This document shows, in pieces, positions 22,998 to 36,475 of a stretch of 64,000 nt of DNA (position 1 is its first letter; each line of letters opens with the position of its first letter). The stretch comes from Ligustrum vulgare (lineage: Eukaryota; Streptophyta; Magnoliopsida; Lamiales; Oleaceae). Location: NCBI GenBank assembly GCA_963555705.1, contig OY743180.1, positions 35,930,129 to 35,994,128 on the forward strand, in the 5' to 3' direction. The notes beneath the pieces are model-generated. The model had not been told where the DNA came from. It saw only the letters and a program-made list of their open reading frames with translations, and did not search any database. The position numbers and the translations under genes were made by a program.

Positions 22998-24941
22998 AAG
23001 ATTTGCTTGACCATGATTAAATATTTGTATTGATTGCAGAAGACGTGCTCGTAGAATACTGGTCTTTTGGAATGGTTTTAACACTACACACTTGATATGC
23101 CGACATTCTAGTTGCTTATAAGGGAATTAATTCTTTTAGTGAAATGTTTATTATGGACAGTTCGATTTAGTTTTTAATATTGAATTTATAATTAGTGTAT
23201 GTTTGACGTAGATTACTTGAGTTAATAGGAGTCGGAGTAGGAGTGAAGTGAGTAACAACTATTATACGAGTACGGGATGTCGTAGAAGTTGGTAAGTCAC
23301 AGTTGGAGTAATAGCTTAAGTAGACACTAAATTTAAGGAATGGGGGTGAGAGTAACAATAGGTTGGAGCGGTTATTAAAATTTCATAAGTAGAAGTAAGG
23401 GTAGTGTATGAAATTTCATCTTCTTGTATTGCTGTATATGTATTATTACATTGTTTACTATTATTTTCTTTAAAATATTTGTTAAGATTTGCTTGAGAAA
23501 GATTGTTATTAACGATTACATAAGCTGTTCTCGTAGAATACTTGTCATTTCGGGATGCTTTTCAATATGGACGCTTGGACTGGCTACAACCGTACTTCTC
23601 GTAAAGGAAGTAGTTTATTTATTTAAATTCTTATGAGCCTTTAGATTTTGTTTTCAGTTTTGAATTCATTATTATTGTATGTTTGAAGTAGATTTCCTGA
23701 GTTAATAGGAGTCGAACTGGGAGTTGAACAAGTTGGTAACTTTTATTCGGATAGGGTAAGGACCTGGGGTAGGTATGTCGATGTACGAGTAAAAGTGGAA
23801 ATAGGAACTAAAGTTTAACAAATATTGGATTCAGAGTAACAATTGTTAGGAACTGCTGCTGAAATTTTTTTATTTGGAGTGAGACAAGTGTATGAAATTT
23901 CATATTTTAGTATTGCAATAGATTTATTATTGTAAAGTTTATTTTTGTATACTTTAAAATATTATTTAAGATTTGCTTGACAACGATTAAATATTTGTAT
24001 TGATTGCAGAAGACGTGCTCATAGAATACTGGTCTTTTGGAATGGTTTTAACACTTCACACTTGATATGCCGACAACCTAGTTGCTTATAAGGGAATTAA
24101 TTCTTTTAGTGAAATGTTTATTATGTATGGCCAGTTCGATTTAGTTTTTAATATTGAATTTATAATTAGTGTATGTTTGACGTAGATTACTTGAGTTAAT
24201 AGGAGTCGGAGTAGGAGTGAAGTGAGTAATAAATTTTATACGAGTACGGGATGTCGTAGAAGTTGGTAAGTCACAGTTGGAGTAATAGCTGAAGTAGACA
24301 CTAAATTTAAGGAATGGGGGTGAGAGTAACAATAGGTTGGAGCGGTTATTAAAATTTCATAAGTAGAAGTAAGGGTAGTGTATGAAATTTCATCTTCTTG
24401 TATTGCTGTATATGTATTATTACATTGTTTACTATTATTTTCTTTAAAATATTTGTTAAGATTTGCTTGAGAAAGATTGTTATTAACGATTACATAAGCT
24501 GTTCTCGTAGAATACTTGTCATTTCGGGATGCTTTTCAATATGGACGCTTGGACTGGCTACAACCGTACTTCTCGTAAAGGAAGTAGTTTATTTATTTAA
24601 ATTCTTATGAGCCTTTAGATTTTGTTTTCAGTTTTGAATTCATTATTATTGTATGTTTGAAGTAGATTTCCTGAGTTAATAGGAGTCGAACTGGGAGTTG
24701 AACAAGTTGGTAACTTTTATTCGGATAGGGTAAGGACCTGGGGTAGGTATGTCGATGTACGAGTAAAAGTGGAAATAGGAACTAAAGTTTAACAAATATT
24801 GGATTCAGAGTAACAATTGTTAGGAACTGCTGCTGAATTTTTTTTATTTGGAGTAAGACAAGTGTATGAAATTTCATATTTTAGTATTGCAATAGATTTA
24901 TTATTGTAAAGTTTATTTTTCTATACTTTAAAATATTATTT
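22998..24941 (+). repeat. Block II HOR, second partial copy (monomers 25-26, 1944 bp)
   Basis: Monomer 25 (22998) matches monomer 22, and monomer 26 (23968, 974 bp) matches monomer 23 including the TATG duplication (24122-24129), both at 2914-bp spacing. The expected third monomer is replaced by monomer 27, which belongs to a different family. Monomer 26 differs near its end (A2T8 tract, GAGTAAGACAAG, CTATACTTT), a sign that the boundary lies close by. Confidence 0.86.
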
Positions 24942-25911
24942 AAGATTTGCTTGACAACGATTAAATATTTGTATTGATTGCAGAAGACGTGCTCATAGAA
25001 TACTGGCCTTTTGGAATGGTTTTAACACTCCACACTTGATATGCCGACAACCTAGTTGCTTATAAGGGAATTAATTCTTTTAGTGAAATGTTTATTATGG
25101 CCAGTTCGATTTAGTTTTTAATATTGAATTTATAATTAGTGTATGTTTGACGTAGATTACTTGAGTTAATAGGAGTCGGAGTAGGAGTGAAGTGAGTAAT
25201 AACTTTTATACGAGTACGGGATGTTGTTGGACAACGTAAGTCACAGTTGGAGTAATAGCTGAAGTAGACACTAAATTTAACGAATGGGGGTAAGAGCAAC
25301 AATAGGTTGGAGCGGTTATTAAAATTTCATAAGTAGAATTAAGAGTAGTGTATGAAATTTCATCTTCTTGTATTGCTGTATATGTATTATTACATTGTTT
25401 ACTATTATTTTCTTTAAAATATTTGTTAAGATTTGCTTGAGAAAGATTGTTATTAACGATTACACAAGCTGTTTTCGTAGAATACTTGTCATTTCAGGAT
25501 GCTTTTCAATATGGACGCTTGGACTGGCTACAACCGTACTTCTCGTAAGGGAAGTAGTTTATTTATTTAAATTCTTACGGTCCTTTAGATTTTGTTTTCA
25601 GTTTTGGATTCATTATTATTGTATGTTTGAAGTAGATTTCCTGAGTTAATAGGAGTCGGACTGGGAGTTGAAGAAGTTGGTAACTTTTATTCGGATAGGG
25701 TAAGGACCTGGGGTAGGTATGTCGATGTACGAGTAAAAGTGGAAATAGGAACTAAAGTTTAACAAATATGGGATTCAGAGTAACAATTGTTAGGAACTGC
25801 TCCTGAAATTTTTTTATTTGGAGTAAGACAAGTGTATGAAATTTCATATTTTAGTATTGCAATAGATTTATTATTGTAAAGTTTATTTTTGTATACTTTA
25901 AAATATTATTT
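24942..25911 (+). repeat. Boundary monomer with micro-inversion (monomer 27)
   Basis: This single 970-bp copy has a head like monomers 23/26 (TTGACAACG, GCTCATAG). It then carries the 4-bp micro-inversion (25232-25235), TACACAAGC, a CATTTCAGGAT change in the core, CTTACGGTCC, and GGATTC instead of the usual GAATTC site. Its nearest relative in typing marks is monomer 48, about 20 kb away, and the block VI monomers. It separates blocks II and III. Confidence 0.82.
25223..25235 (+). other. Micro-inversion forming a short perfect hairpin
   Basis: Other monomers read GGAGTTGGTAAG here. This type reads GGACAACGTAAG: the four bases GTTG are replaced by their reverse complement CAAC. The result is a perfect 5-bp stem, GTTGT-TGG-ACAAC. 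The same hairpin lies 281 bases into monomers 27, 48, 55, 56, 59, 60, 63, 64, 65 and 66 (25223, 45103, 51817, 52786, 55672, 56641, 59527, 60496, 61466 and 62435). Confidence 0.85.
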
Positions 25912-28795
25912 AAGATTTGCTTGACAATGATTAAATATTTGTATTGATTGCAGAAGACGTGCTCGTAGAATACTGGTCTTTTGGAATGGTTTTAACACTC
26001 CACACTTGATATGCCGACAACCTAGTTTCTTATAAGGGAATTAATTCTTTTAGTGAAATGTTTATTATGGACAGTTCGATTTAGTTTTTAATATTGAATT
26101 TATAATTAGTGTATGTTTGACGTAGATTACTTGAGTTAATAGGAGTCGGAGTAGGAGTGAAGTGAGTAATAACTATTATACGAGTACGGGATGTCGTAGA
26201 AGTTGGTAAGTCACAGTTGGAGTAATAGCTGAAGTAGACACTAAATTTAAGGAATGGGGGTGAGAGTAACAATAGGTTGGAGCGGTTATTAAAATTTCAT
26301 AAGTAGAAGTAAGGGTAGTGTATGAAATTTCATCTTCTTGTATTGCTGTATATGTATTATTACATTGTTTACTATTATTTTCTTTAAAATATTTGTTAAG
26401 ATTTGCTTGAGAAAGATTGTTATTAACGATTACATAAGCTGTTCTCGTAGAATACTTGTCATTTCGGGATGCTTTTCAATATGGACGCTTGGACTGGCTA
26501 CAACCGTACTTCTCGTAAAGGAAGTAGTTTATTTATTAAAATTCTTATGAGCCTTTAGATTTTGTTTTCAGTTTTGAATTCATTATTATTGTATTTTTGA
26601 AGTAGATTTCTTGAGTTAATAGGAGTCGAACTGGGAGTTGAACAAGTTGGTAACTTTTATTCGGATAGGGTAAGGACCTGGGGTAGGTATGTCGATGTAC
26701 GAGTAAAAGTGGAAATAGGAACTAAAGTTTAACAAATATGGGATTCGGAGTAACAATTGTTAGGAACTGCTACTGAAATTTTTTTATTTGGAGTAATACA
26801 AGTTTATGAAATTTCATATTTTAGTATTGCAATAGATTTATTATTGTAAAGTTTATTTTTGTATACTTTAAAATATTATTTAAGATTTGCTTGACCATGA
26901 TTAAATATTTGTATTGATTGCAGAAGACGTGCTCGTAGAATACTGGTCTTTTGGAATGGTTTTAACACTACACACTTGATATGCCGACATTCTAGTTGCT
27001 TATAAGGGAATTAATTCTTTTAGTGAAATGTTTATTATGGACAGTTCGATTTAGTTTTTAATATTGAATTTATAATTAGTGTATGTTTGACGTAGATTAC
27101 TTGAGTTAATAGGAGTCGGAGTAGGAGTGAAGTGAGTAATAACTATTATACGAGTACGGGATGTCGTAGAAGTTGGTAAGTCACAGTTGGAGTAATAGCT
27201 GAAGTAGACACTAAATTTAAGGAATGGGGGTGAGAGTAACAATAGGTTGGAGCGGTTATTAAAATTTCATAAGTAGAAGTAAGGGTAGTGTATGAAATTT
27301 CATCTTCTTGTATTGCTGTATATGTATTATTACATTGTTTACTATTATTTTCTTTAAAATATTTGTTAAGATTTGCTTGAGAAAGATTGTTATTAACCAT
27401 TACACAAGCTGTTTTCGTAGAATACTTGTCATTTCGGGATGCTTTTCAATATGGACGCTTGGACTGGCTACAACCGTACTTCTCGTAAGGGAAGTAGTTT
27501 ATTTATTTAAATTCTTACGGTCCTTTAGATTTTGTTTTCAGTTTTGAATTCATTATTATTGTATGTTTGAAGTAGATTTCCTGAGTTAATAGGAGTCGGA
27601 CTGGGAGTTGAAGAAGTTGGTAACTTTTATTCGAATAGGGGAAGGACCTGGGGTAGGTATGTCGATGTACGAGTAAAAGTGGAAATAGGAACTAAATTTT
27701 AACAAATATGGGATTCAGAGTAACAATTGTTAGGAACTGCTACTGAAATTTTTTTATTTGGAGTAAGACAAGTTTATGAAATTTCATATTTTAGTATTGC
27801 AATAGATTTATTATTGTAAAGTTTATTTTTGTATACTTTAAAATATTATTTATGCTTTGCTTGACAATGATTAAATATTTGTATTGATTGCAGAAGACGT
27901 GCTCGCAGAATACTGGTCTTTTGGAATGGTTTTAACACTACACACTTGATATGCCGACAACCTAGTTGCTTATAAGGGAATTATTTCTTTTAGTGAAATG
28001 TTTATTATGGCCAGTTCGATTTAGTTTTTAATATTGAATTTATAGTTAGTGAATGTTTGACGTAGATTACTTGAGTTAATAGGAATCGGAGTAGGAGTGA
28101 AGTGAGTAATAACTATTATACGAGTACGGGATGTTGTAGGAGTTGGTAAGTCACAGTTTGAGTAATAGCTGAAGTAGACACTAAATTTAACGAATGGGGG
28201 TAAGAGTAACAATAGGTTGGAGCGGTTATTAAAATTTCATAAGTAGAAGTAAGAGTAGTGTATGAAATTTCATCTTCTTGTATTGCTATTATTTTCTTCA
28301 AAATATTTGTTAAGATTTGCTTGAGAAAGATTGTTATTAACGATTACACAAGCTGTTTTCGTAGAATACTTGTCATTTCAGGATGCTTTTCAATATGGAC
28401 GCTTGGACTGGCTACAACCGTACTTCTCGTAAGGGAAGTAGTTTATTTATTTAAATTCTTACGGTCCTTTAGATTTTGTTTTCAGTTTTGAATTCATTAT
28501 TATTGTATGTTTGAAGTAGATTTCCTGAGTTAATAGGAGTCGGACTGGGAGTTGAAGAAGTTGGTAACTTTTATTCGGATAGGGTAAGGACCTGGGGTAG
28601 GTATGTCGATGTACGAGTAAAAGTGGAAATAGGAACTAAAGTTTAACAAATATGGGATTCAGAGTAACAATTGTTAGGAACTGCTCCTGAAATTTTTTTA
28701 TTTGGAGTAAGACAAGTGTATGAAATTTCATATTTTAGTATTGCAATAGATTTATTATTGTAAAGTTTATTTTTGTATACTTTAAAATATTATTT
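25912..28795 (+). repeat. Block III HOR, three-monomer copy 1 (monomers 28-30, 2884 bp)
   Basis: Starts are 25912 (X), 26882 (Q) and 27852 (R). X has ACTCCACAC, ACAACCTAG, TATTAAAATTC, TATGAGCC and GTATTTTTGAAG. Q has ACATTCTAG, AACCATTACACAAG and CTAAATTTTAAC. R starts ATGCTTTGCTTG, has GCTCGCAG and AGTTTGAG, and carries the 26-bp deletion, here appearing for the first time. The copy is one base longer than the next two because of CTGGGAGTT versus CTGGGGTT in X. Confidence 0.91.
28287..28288 (+). other. 26-bp deletion junction defining 944-bp monomers
   Basis: TTGTATTGCT joins directly to ATTATTTTCTTC, omitting 26 bp, with CT shared at both edges. A linked T to C change (TTCTTTAAAAT to TTCTTCAAAAT) accompanies every copy. 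Other junctions are 31170/31171, 34053/34054, 35967/35968, 37880/37881, 39794/39795, 41708/41709, 43624/43625, 46227/46228, 48141/48142, 50055/50056, 53910/53911, 57765/57766 and 63559/63560: fourteen in all, all downstream of 28 kb. Confidence 0.93.
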
Positions 28796-31678
28796 AAGAT
28801 TTGCTTGACAATGATTAAATATTTGTATTGATTGCAGAAGACGTGCTCGTAGAATACTGGTCTTTTGGAATGGTTTTAACACTCCACACTTGATATGCCG
28901 ACAACCTAGTTGCTTATAAGGGAATTAATTCTTTTAGTGAAATGTTTATTATGGACAGTTCGATTTAGTTTTTAATATTGAATTTATAATTAGTGTATGT
29001 TTGACGTAGATTACTTGAGTTAATAGGAGTCGGAGTAGGAGTGAAGTGAGTAATAACTATTATACGAGTACGGGATGTCGTAGAAGTTGGTAAGTCACAG
29101 TTGGAGTAATAGCTGAAGTAGACACTAAATTTAAGGAATGGGGGTGAGAGTAACAATAGGTTGGAGCGGTTATTAAAATTTCATAAGTAGAAGTAAGGGT
29201 AGTGTATGAAATTTCATCTTCTTGTATTGCTGTATATGTATTATTACATTGTTTACTATTATTTTCTTTAAAATATTTGTTAAGATTTGCTTGAGAAAGA
29301 TTGTTATTAACGATTACATAAGCTGTTCTCGTAGAATACTTGTCATTTCGGGATGCTTTTCAATATGGACGCTTGGACTGGCTACAACCGTACTTCTCGT
29401 AAAGGAAGTAGTTTATTTATTAAAATTCTTATGAGCCTTTAGATTTTGTTTTCAGTTTTGAATTCATTATTATTGTATTTTTGAAGTAGATTTCTTGAGT
29501 TAATAGGAGTCGAACTGGGGTTGAACAAGTTGGTAACTTTTATTCGGATAGGGTAAGGACCTGGGGTAGGTATGTCGATGTACGAGTAAAAGTGGAAATA
29601 GGAACTAAAGTTTAACAAATATGGGATTCGGAGTAACAATTGTTAGGAACTGCTACTGAAATTTTTTTATTTGGAGTAAGACAAGTTTATGAAATTTCAT
29701 ATTTTTGTATTGCAATAGATTTATTATTGTAAAGTTTATTTTTGTATACTTTAAAATATTATTTAAGATTTGCTTGACCATGATTAAATATTTGTATTGA
29801 TTGCAGAAGACGTGCTCGTAGAATACTGGTCTTTTGGAATGGTTTTAACACTACACACTTGATATGCCGACATTCTAGTTGCTTATAAGGGAATTAATTC
29901 TTTTAGTGAAATGTTTATTATGGACAGTTCGATTTAGTTTTTAATATTGAATTTATAATTAGTGTATGTTTGACGTAGATTACTTGAGTTAATAGGAGTC
30001 GGAGTAGGAGTGAAGTGAGTAATAACTATTATACGAGTACGGGATGTCGTAGAAGTTGGTAAGTCACAGTTGGAGTAATAGCTGAAGTAGACACTAAATT
30101 TAAGGAATGGGGGTGAGAGTAACAATAGGTTGGAGCGGTTATTAAAATTTCATAAGTAGAAGTAAGGGTAGTGTATGAAATTTCATCTTCTTGTATTGCT
30201 GTATATGTATTATTACATTGTTTACTATTATTTTCTTTAAAATATTTGTTAAGATTTGCTTGAGAAAGATTGTTATTAACCATTACACAAGCTGTTTTCG
30301 TAGAATACTTGTCATTTCGGGATGCTTTTCAATATGGACGCTTGGACTGGCTACAACCGTACTTCTCGTAAGGGAAGTAGTTTATTTATTTAAATTCTTA
30401 CGGTCCTTTAGATTTTGTTTTCAGTTTTGAATTCATTATTATTGTATGTTTGAAGTAGATTTCCTGAGTTAATAGGAGTCGGACTGGGAGTTGAAGAAGT
30501 TGGTAACTTTTATTCGAATAGGGGAAGGACCTGGGGTAGGTATGTCGATGTACGAGTAAAAGTGGAAATAGGAACTAAATTTTAACAAATATGGGATTCA
30601 GAGTAACAATTGTTAGGAACTGCTACTGAATTTTTTTTATTTGGAGTAAGACAAGTTTATGAAATTTCATATTTTAGTATTGCAATAGATTTATTATTGT
30701 AAAGTTTATTTTTGTATACTTTAAAATATTATTTATGCTTTGCTTGACAATGATTAAATATTTGTATTGATTGCAGAAGACGTGCTCGCAGAATACTGGT
30801 CTTTTGGAATGGTTTTAACACTACACACTTGATATGCCGACAACCTAGTTGCTTATAAGGGAATTATTTCTTTTAGTGAAATGTTTATTATGGCCAGTTC
30901 GATTTAGTTTTTAATATTGAATTTATAGTTAGTGAATGTTTGACATAGATTACTTGAGTTAATAGGAATCGGAGTAGGAGTGAAGGGAGTAATAACTATT
31001 ATACGAGTACGGGATGTTGTAGGAGTTGGTAAGTCACAGTTTGAGTAATAGCTGAAGTAGACACTAAATTTAACGAATGGGGGTAAGAGTAACAATAGGT
31101 TGGAGCGGTTATTAAAATTTCATAAGTAGAAGTAAGAGTAGTGTATGAAATTTCATCTTCTTGTATTGCTATTATTTTCTTCAAAATATTTGTTAAGATT
31201 TGCTTGAGAAAGATTGTTATTAACGATTACACAAGCTGTTCTCGTAGAATACTTGTCATTTCGGGATGCTTTTCAATATGGACGCTTGGACTGGCTACAA
31301 CCGTACTTCTCGTAAGGGAAGTAGTTTATTTATTTAAATTCTTACGGTCCTTTAGATTTTGTTTTCAGTTTTGAATTCATTATTATTGTATGTTTGAAGT
31401 AGATTTCCTGAGTTAATAGGAGTCGAACTGGGAGTTGAACAAGTTGGTAACTTTTATTCGGATAGGGTAAGGACCTGGGGTAGGTATGTCGATGTACGAG
31501 TAAAAGTGGAAATAGGAACTAAAGTTTAACAAATATGGGATTCAGAGTAACAATTGTTAGGAACTGCTACTGAAATTTTTTTATTTGGAGTAAGACAAGT
31601 GTATGAAATTTCATATTTTAGTATTGCAATAGATTTATTATTGTAAAGTTTATTTTTGTATACTTTAAAATATTATTT
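28796..31678 (+). repeat. Block III HOR, three-monomer copy 2 (monomers 31-33, 2883 bp)
   Basis: Starts are 28796 (X), 29765 (Q) and 30735 (R), with lengths 969, 970 and 944. X has CTGGGGTTGAAC, one base shorter than in monomer 28, and CATATTTTTGTATTG. R has GACATAG at about 30943, GAAGGGAG and a TCTCGTAG core entry. Its tail (TCGAACTGGG, AACAAGTTGG, AAGTGTATG) differs from the tail of monomer 30. Confidence 0.91.
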
Positions 31679-34561
31679 AAGATTTGCTTGACAATGATTA
31701 AATATTTGTATTGATTGCAGAAGACGTGCTCGTAGAATACTGGTCTTTTGGAATGGTTTTAACACTCCACACTTGATATGCCGACAACCTAGTTGCTTAT
31801 AAGGGAATTAATTCTTTTAGTGAAATGTTTATTATGGACAGTTCGATTTAGTTTTTAATATTGAATTTATAATTAGTGTATGTTTGACGTAGATTACTTG
31901 AGTTAATAGGAGTCGGAGTAGGAGTGAAGTGAGTAATAACTATTATACGAGTACGGGATGTCGTAGAAGTTGGTAAGTCACAGTTGGAGTAATAGCTGAA
32001 GTAGACACTAAATTTAAGGAATGGGGGTGAGAGTAACAATAGGTTGGAGCGGTTATTAAAATTTCATAAGTAGAAGTAAGGGTAGTGTATGAAATTTCAT
32101 CTTCTTGTATTGCTGTATATGTATTATTACATTGTTTACTATTATTTTCTTTAAAATATTTGTTAAGATTTGCTTGAGAAAGATTGTTATTAACGATTAC
32201 ATAAGCTGTTCTCGTAGAATACTTGTCATTTCGGGATGCTTTTCAATATGGACGCTTGGACTGGCTACAACCGTACTTCTCGTAAAGGAAGTAGTTTATT
32301 TATTAAAATTCTTATGAGCCTTTAGATTTTGTTTTCAGTTTTGAATTCATTATTATTGTATTTTTGAAGTAGATTTCTTGAGTTAATAGGAGTCGAACTG
32401 GGGTTGAACAAGTTGGTAACTTTTATTCGGATAGGGTAAGGACCTGGGGTAGGTATGTCGATGTACGAGTAAAAGTGGAAATAGGAACTAAAGTTTAACA
32501 AATATGGGATTCGGAGTAACAATTGTTAGGAACTGCTACTGAAATTTTTTTATTTGGAGTAAGACAAGTTTATGAAATTTCATATTTTTGTATTGCAATA
32601 GATTTATTATTGTAAAGTTTATTTTTGTATACTTTAAAATATTATTTAAGATTTGCTTGACCATGATTAAATATTTGTATTGATTGCAGAAGACGTGCTC
32701 GTAGAATACTGGTCTTTTGGAATGGTTTTAACACTACACACTTGATATGCCGACATTCTAGTTGCTTATAAGGGAATTAATTCTTTTAGTGAAATGTTTA
32801 TTATGGACAGTTCGATTTAGTTTTTAATATTGAATTTATAATTAGTGTATGTTTGACGTAGATTACTTGAGTTAATAGGAGTCGGAGTAGGAGTGAAGTG
32901 AGTAATAACTATTATACGAGTACGGGATGTCGTAGAAGTTGGTAAGTCACAGTTGGAGTAATAGCTGAAGTAGACACTAAATTTAAGGAATGGGGGTGAG
33001 AGTAACAATAGGTTGGAGCGGTTATTAAAATTTCATAAGTAGAAGTAAGGGTAGTGTATGAAATTTCATCTTCTTGTATTGCTGTATATGTATTATTACA
33101 TTGTTTACTATTATTTTCTTTAAAATATTTGTTAAGATTTGCTTGAGAAAGATTGTTATTAACCATTACACAAGCTGTTTTCGTAGAATACTTGTCATTT
33201 CGGGATGCTTTTCAATATGGACGCTTGGACTGGCTACAACCGTACTTCTCGTAAGGGAAGTAGTTTATTTATTTAAATTCTTACGGTCCTTTAGATTTTG
33301 TTTTCAGTTTTGAATTCATTATTATTGTATGTTTGAAGTAGATTTCCTGAGTTAATAGGAGTCGGACTGGGAGTTGAAGAAGTTGGTAACTTTTATTCGA
33401 ATAGGGGAAGGACCTGGGGTAGGTATGTCGATGTACGAGTAAAAGTGGAAATAGGAACTAAATTTTAACAAATATGGGATTCAGAGTAACAATTGTTAGG
33501 AACTGCTACTGAATTTTTTTTATTTGGAGTAAGACAAGTTTATGAAATTTCATATTTTAGTATTGCAATAGATTTATTATTGTAAAGTTTATTTTTGTAT
33601 ACTTTAAAATATTATTTATGCTTTGCTTGACAATGATTAAATATTTGTATTGATTGCAGAAGACGTGCTCGCAGAATACTGGTCTTTTGGAATGGTTTTA
33701 ACACTACACACTTGATATGCCGACAACCTAGTTGCTTATAAGGGAATTATTTCTTTTAGTGAAATGTTTATTATGGCCAGTTCGATTTAGTTTTTAATAT
33801 TGAATTTATAGTTAGTGAATGTTTGACGTAGATTACTTGAGTTAATAGGAATCGGAGTAGGAGTGAAGGGAGTAATAACTATTATACGAGTACGGGATGT
33901 TGTAGGAGTTGGTAAGTCACAGTTTGAGTAATAGCTGAAGTAGACACTAAATTTAACGAATGGGGGTAAGAGTAACAATAGGTTGGAGCGGTTATTAAAA
34001 TTTCATAAGTAGAAGTAAGAGTAGTGTATGAAATTTCATCTTCTTGTATTGCTATTATTTTCTTCAAAATATTTGTTAAGATTTGCTTGAGAAAGATTGT
34101 TATTAACGATTACACAAGCTGTTCTCGTAGAATACTTGTCATTTCGGGATGCTTTTCAATATGGACGCTTGGACTGGCTACAACCGTACTTCTCGTAAGG
34201 GAAGTAGTTTATTTATTTAAATTCTTACGGTCCTTTAGATTTTGTTTTCAGTTTTGAATTCATTATTATTGTATGTTTGAAGTAGATTTCCTGAGTTAAT
34301 AGGAGTCGAACTGGGAGTTGAACAAGTCGGTAACTTTTATTCGGATAGGGTAAGGACCTGGGGTAGGTATGTCGATGTACGAGTAAAAGTGGAAATAGGA
34401 ACTAAAGTTTAACAAATATGGGATTCAGAGTAACAATTGTTAGGAACTGCTACTGAAATTTTTTTATTTGGAGTAAGACAAGTGTATGAAATTTCATATT
34501 TTAGTATTGCAATAGATTTATTATTGTAAAGTTTATTTTTGTATACTTTAAAATATTATTT
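31679..34561 (+). repeat. Block III HOR, three-monomer copy 3 (monomers 34-36, 2883 bp)
   Basis: Starts are 31679 (X), 32648 (Q) and 33618 (R). It agrees with copy 2 in length and in nearly every typing mark, including the one-base-short X and GAAGGGAG in R. A private change is AACAAGTCGG at about 34325. This is the last three-monomer unit; downstream the order becomes two-monomer. Confidence 0.91.
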
Positions 34562-36475
34562 AAGATTTGCTTGACAATGATTAAATATTTGTATTGATTG
34601 CAGAAGACGTGCTCGTAGAATACTGGTCTTTTGGAATGGTTTTAACACTCCACACTTGATATGCCGACAACCTAGTTGCTTATAAGGGAATTAATTCTTT
34701 TAGTGAAATGTTTATTATGGCCAGTTCGATTTAGTTTTTAATATTGAATTTATAATTAGTGTATGTTTGACGTAGATTACTTGAGTTAATAGGAGTCGGA
34801 GTAGGAGTGAAGTGAGTAATAACTATTATACGAGTACGGGATGTTGTAGGAGTTGGTAAGTCACAGTTTGAGTAATAGCTGAAGTAGACACTAAATTTAA
34901 CGAATGGGGGTAAGAGTAACAATAGGTTGGAGCGGTTATTAAAATTTCATAAGTAGAAGTAAGAGTAGTGTATGAAATTTCATCTTCTTGTATTGCTGTA
35001 TATGTATTATTACATTGTTTACTATTATTTTCTTTAAAATATTTGTTAAGATTTGCTTGAGAAAGATTGTTATAAACGATTACACAAGCTGTTCTCGTAG
35101 AATACTTGTCATTTCGGGATGCTTTTCAATATGGACGCTTGGACTGGCTACAACCGTACTTCTCGTAAGGGAAGTAGTTTATTTATTTAAATTCTTACGG
35201 TCCTTTAGATTTTGTTTTCAGTTTTGAATTCATTATTATTGTATGTTTGAAGTAGATTTCCTGAGTTAATAGGAGTCGGACTGGGAGTTGAAGAAGTTGG
35301 TAACTTTTATTCGAATAGGGGGAGGACCTGGTGTAGGTATGTCGATGTACGAGTAAAAGTGGAAATAGGAACTAAAGTTTAACAAATATGGGATTCGGAG
35401 TAACAATTGTTAGGAACTGCTACTGAAATTTTTTTATTTGGAGTAAGACAAGTTTATGAAATTTCATATTTTAGTATTGCAATAGATTTATTATTGTAAA
35501 GTTTATTTTTGTATACTTTAAAATATTATTTATGCTTTGCTTGACAATGATTAAATATTTGTATTGATTGCAGAAGACGTGCTCGCAGAATACTGGTCTT
35601 TTGGAATGGTTTTAACACTACACACTTGATATGCCGACAACCTAGTTGCTTATAAGGGAATTATTTCTTTTAGTGAAATGTTTATTATGGTCAGTTCGAT
35701 TTAGTTTTTAATATTGAATTTATAATTAGTGAATGTTTGACGTAGATTACTTGAGTTAATAGGAATCGGAGTAGGAGTGAAGTGAGTAATAACTATTATA
35801 CGAGTACGGGATGTTGTAGGAGTTGGTAAGTCACAGTTTGAGTAATAGCTGAAGTAGACACTAAATTTAACGAATGGGGGTAAGAGTAACAATAGGTTGG
35901 AGCGGTTATTAAAATTTCATAAGTAGAAGTAAGAGTAGTGTATGAAATTTCATCTTCTTGTATTGCTATTATTTTCTTCAAAATATTTGTTAAGATTTGC
36001 TTGAGAAAGATTGTTATTAACGATTACACAAGCTGTTCTCGTAGAATACTTGTCATTTCGGGATGCTTTTCAATATGGACGCTTGGACTGGCTACAACCG
36101 TACTTCTCGTAAGGGAAGTAGTTTATTTATTTAAATTCTTACGGTCCTTTAGATTTTGTTTTCAGTTTTGAATTCATTATTATTGTATGTTTGAAGTAGA
36201 TTTCCTGAGTTAATAGGAGTCGAACTGGGAGTTGAACAAGTTGGTAACTTTTATTCGGATAGGGTAAGGACCTGGGGTAGGTATGTCGATGTACGAGTAA
36301 AAGTGGAAATAGGAACTAAAGTTTAACAAATATGGGATTCAGAGTAACAATTGTTAGGAACTGCTACTGAAAATTTTTTATTTGGAGTAAGACAAGTGTA
36401 TGAAATTTCATATTTTAGTATTGCAATAGATTTATTATTGTAAAGTTTATTTTTGTATACTTTAAAATATTATTT
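34562..36475 (+). repeat. Block IV HOR, two-monomer copy 1 (monomers 37-38, 1914 bp)
   Basis: Starts are 34562 (970 bp) and 35532 (944 bp, 26-bp deletion). Monomer 37 has a private TATAAACGAT and GGGGGAGGACCTGGTG; monomer 38 has ATGGTCAGTTCG. The same set recurs in the pair at 40303-42216, exactly 5741 bp on, so these two pairs are recent duplicates separated by two different pairs. Confidence 0.9.
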
